A DNA stretch of 64,000 nt from Phaseolus vulgaris. Taxonomy: Eukaryota; Streptophyta; Magnoliopsida; Fabales; Fabaceae. A program made the translations under genes and the position numbers. The DNA lies in the NCBI RefSeq assembly GCF_000499845.2, contig NC_023754.2, forward strand, positions 28,287,869-28,351,868. Reading direction: 5' to 3'. Position 1 is the first letter of the stretch. The number at the start of each line of letters is the position of its first letter. Below, piece after piece: positions 1 through 12,900 of the stretch. Below the pieces are notes generated by a model. It made no database searches, was not told the origin of the DNA, and saw only the letters and a list, made by a program, of their open reading frames with translations.

Positions 1-2706
1 TAATTTGTAGAATTACAAATAAGGTGCTCGATTTATAATTATTTTAGTTTTGAATGAGTAGATGAAGTTGATCTTGGATCTGAATGAGCTTTGGAAAACG
101 TCTCCTCTGAGTTAATGGATTGAATCTGATACAGAGAAAGACAACAGCACCAAATATTGCATAAAAAAATAGAAACTATCGAATAGGAAAAGATTTATTT
201 TACACCATTATAATAACATTATAATATTTAAAACTAAAAAATAAATCAAATATGGTTAATATATTATTTTATTAATATGGTTTATGATATTAATATATCA
301 CCACCCTAGCTATCAAATACACACGTTTACATCACTTCTTTTTATTTCTTATTTTTTTATATCCGGCCAGGAAAAGTAGATATTTTCTCTCTCTAACTGG
401 GCATCATTAAGAAAATTAGCTTTCAAATTTATTATTAATCACCAACTTAGCCTTTGTTTTATTTTTAATCTTAATTCATGTTATTTGTCAAGTGAAATTT
501 TATTAATATTTTCCCATCTCATATTTCATTAATGTTGATTGAAGTATTTTTTAACTCCCCATCAGTGTCGGTAAAAAAAATATTCACTACTTGATATTAA
601 AAGAAATTTAATTAATATTAACAGAAATTATTTATAGTGAATATTAACAAAATAATGACTATTCAAATTACTCTTACAGTATTCTATTATTTTTATTTTT
701 TACTTAGTAATATATTTTACCATGTAATATTTTTAAGTTGTTATAAAAATAATTATTTTTTTAAATTTCTTATTTAAAGATAGTCTAACATCTCTAGTTA
801 CATCATTATCATATCAAGTAATTATCTAATTATATATATATATATATATATATATTCACAAAAAATATTTATGTAAATTTTTTAAAATATATTTATCTTT
901 ATAGAAAATTTAATATTTACGTATCTTCAAAACAAAATATTAAATAAAAAATAAAAATACTACCCTAGTTTAAAGGGTTATCCTATTATTTGCAAAATCG
1001 TTTATTCTCATATGTACAAGAGACATTGATACACATACACATACTGATACGATATGGATACGAAAATACATGTAATTTCTAAAATGTAGGATACAAAAAT
1101 ACAAATCTATATATGATATAATTATTGTGTTTTTCATGGCTATTTCAAAATGATTTGTTTTTTTTTTATAATCATAGTAAAAAATATATATAATAAGTTT
1201 AAAATTTTATAAAATTAATATATATATATTTTTTAATTTGTGTTAGAATCGTGTTAGAATTGTGAGAAATCTAACAAATATTTTTTTTTAATTTTAGACT
1301 ACTCACCAATATGTGTCATATGAGTGTTGGTGTCCGATAGTGTTCGACACGAACACACCATTTAAGAGTAGTGTCCGAGACTCATAGGTTATGACACAAG
1401 AAAAATATAATATGTACAAAATCAGAAGTTCAATAACAAGTTACATAAAATTATTTGAGTGAGAACTTAATCGATTATGCTCAATTGTGTAATGGGTTAT
1501 ATCTCACATTTTTAAATATCTTCAGTTACATTTCCACACTCATACCCGCTTCTATATGCAACACTTTCATTCTTTTCTATTCACAGCATTTTAGAGAACA
1601 ATTTCATCATTTCAGTGTGAGTGAAGGTAGACGAGAATATTCAATCTATTTGACGACGTCTCTTAGTGTAAAGATAATTTTTTTTTAGTTTTGTACTTCA
1701 TTGTTACACTTTGTTGTTGTTTTTTTTCTAAGTTTTGTGGCTTTCAAAAAAATAAAAAAATAAGCGAATGAAAACACATCATCATCAATAAAATTACAAC
1801 AAAACTTACCTCAACCACCAACGTTTTTCGCCAGCCACCACAAACAACCATCACTTAAAAATACACTTAAAAATGAAAAAGAAAACACTACACTTTCCAC
1901 CATTCTTAAAAAAAATATTGTTAAAATTAAAAAAAAATATAAAGGTGCAAAGAAAATTTATCAACTTTATTTTATCTAAAATAGAAGAAGAAGAAGAGTT
2001 ATTTACATTTTAATAAAGTAATTAAAACTGTGCAGTCTAATTCCATTTAGACGTGAATTAATTTAAATTTAATCTATTTTATGAACTTTTTTACCGTAGT
2101 AATGTAGGTTAACAAGCCGCACATTGACCTGTTTAGGTAATTCGAATTTAATCTATTGGCCTATCATGTATAAAAGGTGGTCTGTAATTTTATAAAAAAT
2201 AAAAAAATTAATAATTCACTTATAATATATAAAAAATAAAAGTAAGAAGAGACAATTTTTTTTATTAAGATATTTCTTTATATATCCCATCAAAGTTTTT
2301 AATGCATCTCATTAATTTTAAAATTTATTTTTTATAATATAAAAGTCAATTTAAAAAATAAAATATTTTAAAATTATTTTAAAAAAATTATTTTACCCAT
2401 ACTAATCAATTCACATTTTTTCATAACAGGTTGTGTAGTCTCCCACATTGCCACCCTTCTTACCGCGAGGCTGTGAATTTTGCCGGCAGGTTTGGTCCCT
2501 TTGAATGAGACACGAAAAACCATGTTAGGATGCAAATGACTGAAAGGTCCTTGCGTGGGTAGAACTTTAACGGTAGCGTCTGAAGAAGTAGAGGGTCAAA
2601 AAGTCATTTCAAAGTTTCCCTCCCCAAGTTCAAACCTCCCCTCCTTTTGTTTTGCCGGTTCTCAACATAAGACAGGAACTGGAGGAAGAACTTGAAGAAG
2701 AAGAAG
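1..2706. other. Intergenic region upstream of GBPL3, no gene seen
   Basis: AT-rich DNA with no open frame that resembles a protein. It holds an (AT)n tract near 829-855 and a degenerate dispersed repeat at about 1015-1400, rich in the words gtgtccga and gacacgaacac, a type I associate with legume intergenic DNA. The last 250 bases before the start codon are noticeably less AT-rich and probably hold the core promoter and 5' leader of the downstream gene; no clear TATA box was seen there. Confidence 0.6.
829..855. repeat. (AT)n microsatellite
   Basis: Uninterrupted AT dinucleotide run of about 13 units. Nothing else in it. Confidence 0.9.
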
Positions 2707-5700
2707 ATGATGAACCTTTTCTCTCGTAGAAGGGTCAATGTCGCCGATTCCTCACCGTCGATGACTCCTTCTTCGTCGTCGGTTACGGGTCCGGCGAGGC
2801 CAATTCGCCTCGTCTATTGCGACGAAAACGGACGGTTCCGTATGGACCCGGAAGCCGTAGCCGCACTCCAGCTTGTCAAGGAGCCCGTCGGCGTGGTCTC
2901 TGTATGTGGACGCGCTCGCCAGGGCAAGAGTTTCATTCTGAATCAGGTGAACTTTCCATTGAAGATAGTGAATGATTTTTCCTTTGGTGTTTAGGGTTTA
3001 ATACCTTGTAATTTACAGGCATTTTACGTTAGGATTGTGGAGGGCGTTTCGTGCTGTTAGAGACACTGTATACGTTTAATAACTAGGATTTTTAAGTTTT
3101 AACGCACGGATAGTGATCCAGTGATGTAGTTTTAAGGTAATTGTTTTTTTGTGACGAGACTTTATATCATAGGGTGCCCAAGCCCTATGTATGAGATGCT
3201 CGGTGGAGTATTTAAGTGTTTGGTTTTTCCTCTTAATAGTTAGTTTTTGAGGGTGGGTTCTCTGAGCAATAGTTCTTATATTGTGTGACTTCTCTAGGGC
3301 TGTTGTAACTTGGGTGTTTCATAGTTCTTCGATTGCGTGACTTTTCTAGAATTATTAAAACGCCCATATCACTTTGTTAGTAGGTGGATTGGGAATTGTT
3401 TTTGTGTGCCTAATAAAACGCTGCGCGTTTGTATCTGTGTTTTATAGATTATAATTTGCTATTGCAGTGTGGGCCATAAAAAAGTTGTGAACCATTTTTC
3501 TTGTTAGTTAAACTCTTTAGTATTGAACTTAAAATGACGAAGAAGGGTGATGGATTTCATACACCGGGTTTGGAGCTTATGCTATATGATCAAACCATTT
3601 TATTGTTGCTTTTAAGTAAATATTTTGCCTCTTCACAAAATGTTATTTGCTCTAATGCTTGTATTTTTTATCGGTAAGAAAGATGAGTGTTTTTTTGGCT
3701 TTGCTTTTCCTCTCCCCATATTGGATATGTTTATCAGAGTGGAATGCGATTGAAAGAAACTAGCTAGTATCAGAGAGAAAGAGAGGAAGTAGAAGAAAAC
3801 ATTGGAGATAATTTCAGAATGAAATGTGTTTGAGCTTATTAATCTGAATTTTTTTCTTACAGTGTTCCTTTTTTATACATCTGAGAGATTAATTTGCTTT
3901 ATTACACAATCTGACAGGTCAGTTACAGTTGGCGTGCCAGCCAGCTTTCATGCTAACTCATCATACAGTAATTACCTGCTGTCATGAGATGAGACTTAGT
4001 CATTCTGAGTAACTACCTTTTGCACAACTTCTTTATCAGTCTTGTGATAAAAAGAATTCAGAATTTGTTCTCATTATATTGTAGCTTCTTGGGAGGACTA
4101 GTGGATTTCGTGTAGCATCAACACATCGTCCATGCACCAAGGGGCTTTGGTTGTGGAGTACACCGCTGAAGAGGACTTCCCTTGACGGAACAGAGTACAA
4201 TCTCCTGCTATTAGACAGTGAAGGAATAGATGCTTATGATCAAACGGTTAGCTTGGAGTACACCTGCTTGTTTATAGGGTAGCCCATTTCCATTTGTTGT
4301 AATGTTCTTTCCCTTTGTTTCTCTGTTTTTCATCAATGTACAGGGAACATATAGCACCCAGATCTTCTCATTGGCTGTCCTTTTGTCTAGCATGTTTATT
4401 TATAACCAGGTTGGGGTAGCTTATAAAAGCTTATATTTACGCATAATTGAGTGTGCTTTTACTCTGCATACTATTTGATTTTAATAATTTAGTGACCGGT
4501 TTGTGGGTCCACTCATGAACATACAAATTAATTCCCTCTTATCTCTTGCCTAGATGGGTGGTATCGATGAGGCTGCCCTTGATCGACTTTCTCTTGTCAC
4601 TCAGATGACAAAGCACATTCGTGTTAGAGCATCTGGAGGGAGGAGTTCTGTATCTGAACTGGGTCAATTTTCCCCTATTTTTGTCTGGCTTCTAAGGGTA
4701 AGAGGTTTACAAACCTTTAGTTGTTGTTTCATCACATATTTTGGGAAACTTGAAATTTTTATTTTCTAACCTTGTGTTTTGATGTCATTTTAGCCTACTT
4801 CTGGTGTCTAGTTTCAGTCTTTCCCTTATTTGTCTTTCCTCTTGCGTGCAGGACTTTTATTTGGACCTAGTAGAAGATAACAGAAAAATAACACCCCGTG
4901 ACTATCTGGAAATTGCATTGAGGCCTGTCCAAGGGAGTGGAAGAGATATAACTGCCAAAAACGAGGCATCTTTCTACTTCCTACTTTATTTTGTTTAATT
5001 TTCCACAGAAACTATTACTATCGACTTACAAGGCTTACCTGTCTGAACATGATCCTTAAATAAATTGCAAATACTTGGCTTGGTGTGAAAGGAAATTGAT
5101 AGAGACATGCAAAGGATGAATAATTTTATTGAATGCCTGAGAATAGAAGAAATATTTTTCCCCTTCACAAAGGGTTTCCACTTTCTTACAGACTTTCTGA
5201 TTATCTGAATCAAATGAATCCTTCAGTACAAGACTTAGTTTTGATGAATTACTGGAGCAAAAATGCACTCAGCAGGACATGTTATACATTTCAGAATTAA
5301 TTGCATTTATGAAGAGTAAATGTATGGTAAATGGAATCTTATCAGGGCAGTATAAACAATATTCATGAACCTAAAATTTAGTGCAGCAATTCCCAATGGA
5401 TAAAAGACCTGTTTCCAATCTTCCATCCGTAATATTTATTTATTTGATATGATATAACTGTCCCTAACTAACAGTTTGAACTGCCTGTAATCCTCTTCTG
5501 CGCTAACATCTTTAAAACTTAGAGTCCTTACCAACCAATACTGAATGCACTTGGTTTTTTCTGCATCTCAAAAATACATAAAATAATATGGGAAGTAAAA
5601 TAATCAGATACAGATGCATTTAGAACAAAACTTGGAGGTTGTTTGTTTGGTACTTTTGGTGGGATTTCCCAATGAAAACTCATGTAACAATTACAACAAA

Positions 5701-6867
5701 TTTTATATTTTCATGGATGAACTGTTACACTTGTGTTTTCATTGCAAAAATAGAACAAAAATAAGAGTACCTGTAAAACATCGCTTAACTTTCGTCCATG
5801 AATTCTAGTATTGCCCTGTCTACTTTCCATTTACTTATTTTATTTTATTGTAGTGCAAGTTCTCAATATAGTTGTGCACTATCATTTTAAACCTACTGCA
5901 TTTCATTAGCTTTTAAGCCTGTAGGAAATTACGAACCTGGTTTGTTCTCTGGAAGTGCTAATTTTCTGACAATATCAATCAGTAGATTCGAGATTCTGTT
6001 CGGGCTTTATTCCCTGACAGGGAATGCTTCACTCTTGTGCGAACTCTGAACAATGAAAGTGATCTACAGCGACTTGATCAGATATCGGTTGGTGACTTAC
6101 CAGCTACCATATTCTGTTGTCATTCATTTTATTGATTCTTATTTCTTGAAAATTTATCTTCAATGTGCAGTTGGAAAAATTACGGCCTGAATTTCGATCT
6201 GGCCTAGATGCTTTGACAAAGTTTGTTTTTGAGAGAACAAGGCCAAAACAAGTTGGGGCAACTATGATGACAGGTCCTGTGTTGATTGGTATCACTGAAT
6301 CTTATCTGGATGCTCTCAATCATGGTGCTGTGCCTACAATTTCTTCGTCCTGGCAGGTTAGTGTCTCCATCTTAAATAAAGGCTTCATGTGAAAAAGGAA
6401 CAAGAATAAATCTTGTCATATCATAAAATGAATTTTTCTCTGCATTTCATTTTTTCTTTTATTGAAAAGTTATAAATATTTAGATTTGTGTAAGCATTTA
6501 TTTTGGGTAATATCGCAATGACAGTCAATTTAAAAAATTATCGAAAAGCTTAAACCACACAAAGTGAAATGGAGGGAGTATTTAATGTTAATCTTAGTAT
6601 GTAAGTTTATGCCTAACTTACTTTACTAAACGAGCTTGTAAGATGAGGATTACACCCCACATATATTATAATTCGACTTAGTTGATGTGGGGTTTCTAAC
6701 GCACTCCTTCACTTTGAGGAATGAACATCTCAAGTGTGAGATTAAGTATTTATGGGTGGTCTAACATGAGTCTGATATTTGATGTGTTTAATAGTTCTGA
6801 AGAACTTGACGAGGATAAATTCTGAATGACTATGATACCATCTTAGTAAGTGAGTTTTTTCCTAACT

Positions 6868-6913
<46 letters not shown>

Positions 6914-9900
6914 TTGACTTTATTCCTAGTCGATGTGAGATCTCCAAGACTCCAACAATTAGTAAACTATGTTTCTAATTTTGTTCATGTGATAATAACT
7001 CATAATGAATATATTATCAAAAGCATAAGTAGCTCACTGCATAATAAGGATTTGAGAGAACTGTTGTCATGTTTTTACATTTTACCATTTTTTGTTTGAG
7101 ATTGTCGTTGTACCCTTCTTAAAGCTTTGGCCTGGGAAATTTGAGTGTCAGGTTTCTTCTACATTGTCAAGTTTCATTTTAAAACAAATTGATTTTAAGG
7201 TCTAACACATTTATAAGATGCACTCAAAGAATGAAGGTAGGCAGTGTGAGACTTCTCAACACCCCACCACAAATGCTTGTCATATCATGCAACCTACCAT
7301 GTTGTGGATTAGGTGTTTGATAATATGTCGATGAGAAGTATTGTTGGGTTTGGGTATTCAGTTGTGGTGGTGGTATGAAATTTGGATAAAAATGACTATA
7401 GCAATTTGCAGCAACATCTCCAAACTTTGTGTAGAGCTGAAACTGCAATAGGCTACAACTGCCACGGTCGCGACTGCGGCCATCACCACGTGCCATGTCC
7501 ACCACTACCATATGCACCACGAAAACTAAAATTAGACTATGAGTCAATATCTTGTTCAGTGTGAACAACACGAGTATGAGCTTGCTGATTAGATTGAAGT
7601 CTCAGCAAGTTAACTCCTGTTAGTTTAATAAAAACTAGTGCTTTAAGACAATTTTCTAGTCACTACTGATGAGCCAAGAACAACATTTCAACTTCCTTAA
7701 TTGAAAGAGGATCAAAATGACTGCTCTCTTCAGCCACAATGGATTCATATTCGTCTGATAGGCATTCAAAAAATATATCAAGATGTTCTTTCATGGAGAC
7801 AGGTTCACCAATGGTAGCAAGAGCATCAACAAGACACCAGATTCAAAGTAAATATTCTGAAATGCTTCGATCTTCAAGATTAGTATTATGAAGCTCATTA
7901 CGAAGTTGACTAGACTTGACATTCGTTTGAGAATGAAAGAAGGCATAAATCTTCTCTCACAAATTCCATGCACTCTTACTACCAATTGCGCGAGGGAGCA
8001 TTTCTTTGGAAATTGACAATTGAAGCCATGAAAGCGATAACTGGTTTTGGTGTTCCTCGTAAATGCAGTATGCATCACGATCTTTGACAATTTGATACTT
8101 AATCAGAATAACTGGATTCACCAAGTAATGTGAAGATGATGATAACCTTCAATAATTGGCTCCACTTGTTGACACCACAAGAAGTAATTTTTGGTGTCAA
8201 GTATCACTTAAACAACATGGGAAAATGTAATCAATGCATTTGCTGAAATTGTCAAAGTGTTTCTCGAATTTTTCATGAATAAAGATAAAGGTGAAGAGGA
8301 GGGGGACCACACATAAACGCAAGAGAAGAGAGGGTGTGAAAAGAAGGAAGAGATACAAAACATGCCTAGGGTTCTTACCCTACTCCGATTACCACCATAG
8401 AAAGTAACAAATTTTTGTTATGAATTCTCTTAACAGAAAACATGCATATAATGGAAATGTAAAGTTGATTACGAGAGTTGTAAGCTTGCCTATTTATAGG
8501 AAACTGAGACTATACGTATTACAATATATGGGCATGACTAAAAGCTTGATAGGCTAAGTAACGTTCATTACAATATATTAAAAGAGTGCAAAACTGCTTA
8601 GTAATTCCACTATACTCTATTACTTCCTCTACGATGTTAGGAACCAAGAATTGAAAAGAGATAGAAAATAATTTTTTTATTGAATAGAATGAAAACAACA
8701 AGAAATATGAGAACACTCTCTCCTCAAAGGGTTTCTTCTTTCCAAAAGATTTCTCCTTTCACATAGAGCTAATGATCAATCTACAAAATGAACATACTTC
8801 CTCTCTCCTACCCTTTTTCCTCTATTTATATCAAAATAACACCTCAAGCAACTAACTCATTAATATTTTAACGATGTTAACTAACTTTTCCTTCTCCTTA
8901 TACCCTAAGATACAATGTCCACGATGTCATGCTCTACTTATAATAGCCCTTTACTAATTATCCATTCTAAAAGACTATATGGCCAACTATGAAGTCTCAA
9001 CTGACAATGCCTAATTAACAGAACCCATCCTAGCATGACGAGTGTTTAAATAGCTTGTAATTGTGATATAATATTCATTATTTTCACTACCACAAAAAAT
9101 TGGGCTTCTTCAAAATCAATGTATATATACTGTATTCTTCTATGCCTTTCCTTCTAATATGAATGAGTTTTATTTTTCTGGCTTGTGAACTTATAACTGT
9201 GAGGATTTCCACTTGTGCTTCTTAACATGTATATATATGTAATGGATTCATTAATGGACGTAAAATAAGTTAGAACAAAAATGTTTCAAGCATACATTCC
9301 TTGAGTTTTGTTTGTCAATATCGTTGACTTGCAGAGTGTTGAAGAAGCTGAGTGTCGTAAGGCATATGATTCTGCTGCCAAAATTTATGTGTCCTCTTTT
9401 GACCGAACTAAGCCGCCTGAGGAAGTGAGTTATTCAAGTTGAATGTTGATTATATATTTCATCTATTTTCCCGTTTAAATTACAATATTTGTAGGTTGCT
9501 TTGAGGGAAGCACATGAAAAAGCAGTTCAGATTTCAATGGGAGCTTTTACTGCCAGTGCTGTAGGTGTTGGTATAGTACAAACAAAATATGAAAGCATGC
9601 TGCATAAATTTTTCAAAAGGGAGTTTGAGGTATGGAATATTCGAAATTATTTGAGTGCAATTGACTGATTAAACTTAATTTGGTAGAAGTTATTTGCTCA
9701 TCAAAAGGAGATATCAGTTATGTTAGAAACCCAACAATTTAGTCTGAATTCTGGATAGAGAGAAAAGAAAACAGAATAGAGAAGGAGTAAGATAATTTCT
9801 GTAATGTACACTGCATGACAAAGAAAAAAAGAGAATTCACCTTCCAAGGGTTTCCCTTTCAAATAGTTTGCCTTTTTATAATTAAGATAATCCTTCAACA

Positions 9901-12900
9901 CTGTCCTTGCTCTTTTGTATTTTACCTCATTTGAGTCCATATAGCATAACTACACTATTCTTGCTGGTTGTCTTTCTTAGAAACTCCACTGAGCTATCTA
10001 TCACATCTCTTTTCCATCTCTTCCTCGGTAAGAGATCTATATGCAGCCAGGTCAATTTGTTGTATACTGAAAACAATTCTAATATTTCAAAGGAAAGGAA
10101 TACTGGAACAGAAAATAGTGAAAAGGGAAAGAACATTTTCCATGTAGATTGAATGACAAACAGAAAAAAGGGAGAACTCTCGTAAGCTCTTCCACCAACA
10201 AAGGCTTTCCCTTTTAGAACTGAGATGCCTGTTCCTCAATGTGAATATTTCTGAGTGAAGCCTCCTCTACAACATCTAACTGTTTATATGCCAATCCTTT
10301 GTCCCTAAAACTCCAACCACCTATCTAGTCCTGTAATTACAGCTAATTTGTCTCATCTTTAACTCTTTTGTCTTGAATCTTGTTAAATTGTCTCTCTTTC
10401 ATGTGTGGGGTTTAGGGTGCGGGTTGGGTAACAATTTTTTTCCTATTATTGTGGAGTGCACAGCCCTGTTATCATTTACTTATAATGCTAAACAGAAGCA
10501 TTATTTTTGAGTTGGCAGCATATTATGTGTGTAAATTGAAATCAGGATATTTGATCTCTGCTCCCTACTTTTGTAGAGAGAATAAACCAGCTTCTATAAT
10601 TTAGAGAAATTTTAATCTTTTTAAACTCAAACGCCACTTATGCACATCTCCTTGCAAAACTTTAGTGTGCTGTAGCTGCTCATTGTTGGATTAATTTTAT
10701 TAAAGGAAAAGAAAGAATAGGGTAAATCCCTTCTGTATATTGAACACATAGGGTTATGTTTATATAGGAAAAAGAAACATATGGGCTAAGCCCATTACAT
10801 AAATATGAGATATCTAACAATATCTATAATATCTCATAATATCAAATAATATCTAATTATATCTAATAATATCTAATAATATCTAACACTCCCCTCAAGC
10901 TGGTGCATATAGATCATATGTACCCAGCTTGTTACAAATGTAATCAATCCTAGGTCCTCGTAAGGGTTTAGTAAAAATATCTGCTAATTGATTATTTGAA
11001 TTAACAAACTCAGTCTTGATATCTCCTGATATAATCTTTTCTCGAATGAAATGACAATCAATCTCAATATGTTTTGTCCTTTCATGAAAAACTGGATTTG
11101 AGCTAATATGAAGAGCAGCCTGATTATCACATATCAGTGTCATTTGACTAACCTCTCCAAATTGCAATTCTTTAAGTAATTGTTTAAGCCAAATAAGCTC
11201 ACAAGTAGCCGAGGCCATAGCTCTATATTATGCTTCTGCACTAGATCTTGCCACAACACTTTGTTTCTTGCTCTTCCAAGAGATCAAGTTATCACCAATG
11301 GAGACACAATAACCAGAAGTTGACCTTCTATCAGATGGAGATCCTGCCCAATCAGCATCTGAATAACAAACGACTTTAGTATGGTTATTATGACCATATA
11401 ACAAACCTTTTCCAGGAGAGCCTTTAATGTACTTCACTATACGAATGACTGCATTCCAATGATCTTCACATGGAGAATTAAGAAATTGACTCACCACACT
11501 GACTGCAAAGGAAATATCAGGACGAGTAACAGTGAGATAGTTCAATCTTCCAACTAATCTCCTGTACTTCTCAGGATCTGAAAGAGGCTCCCCCTGATTG
11601 GGTAGAAGCTTGACGTTGGGATCCATGGGAGTATCAACAGATTTCGAATTCATCAACCCAATTTCCTCCAAAATATCTAATGCGTATTTTCTTTGAGAGA
11701 TAACAATACCAGTATTGGATTGTGCTACCTCAATCCCCAAGAAATATCTGAGTTTGCCAAGATCTTTGGTCTGAAAGTATTGACAAAGGTGTTGTTTTAC
11801 TTGTGAGATGCCATGGTGATCACTAAGAACAATGTCATCAACATATACTACAAGATAGATACACCCAGCACTCGAGTGACGATAAAAAACTGAATGATCG
11901 CCTTCACTGCGAGTCATACCAAATTGTTGAACAACATTGCTAAATTTTCCAAACCAAGCCCTAGGAGACTGCTTGAGGCCATATAAGGATTTGTGAAGAC
12001 GACATACCAATCCAGAAGACTCCCCCTGAGCAACAAAACCGGGAGGTTGCTCCATATAAATTTCTTCCTGCAAATCCCCATTAAGAAAAGCATTTTTAAC
12101 ATCCAGTTGATAAAGAGGCCATTGTTGAAGAGCAGCCATAGCTATGAATAAGCGAACAGAGGCCATCTTTGCTACTGGAGAAAAAGTATCACCATAGTCT
12201 AAACCAAAAATTTGGGTATAACCCTTAGCCACAAGACGAGCTTTGAGACGATCAATAGTACCATCAGGACCAACTTTGATAGCAAAAATCCACCTGCAAC
12301 CAACAACAGATTTCCTAGATGGTAAAGGAACAAGTTCCCAAGTTCCATTATTCTGAAGCGCATTCATTTCATCAAGCATGGCCTGACGCCAACCAGGATG
12401 GGCTAAGGCATCACCTACAGATTTTGGAATGGATACAGAAGAAATAGACGAAAGGCAGGTATAAAAGGGTTGAGATAGTCTATGGTAACTCAAAGCAGTA
12501 TAATGTGGAGAGGGATTACGAGTAGAACGTATACCTTTACGGATAGCAATAGGAAGATCAGGTTCAACAGTCGGAGGTTCAACTATAAGAGCCGGAGGGG
12601 GATGAGGTGTTGGCACCAGAATAGAGTCTGCTGATGGACGATGAGACGGTTGACGACGACTATACACCTGAAGAGTTGGCGGCGGTGGTGAATTGTTAGG
12701 TGCACTAGGCACAACAAGAGGAATATTGTTATCTAAAACTGAAGATGGCATGCGATTAATGAGATAACATGCACTAAGAACAGCATCACCCCAAAAACGC
12801 TGAGGAACATCACCATGGATTAAAATAGTACGAGTTGTTTCAACAAGATGTCTATTCTTGCGCTCAGCTACCCCATTTTGTTGAGGTGTATAAGCACATG

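Noticed and set aside
1455..1688. 77-codon frame in the upstream region
   Set aside because: Opens with a non-ATG codon, has low-complexity AT-rich composition and no recognisable motif.
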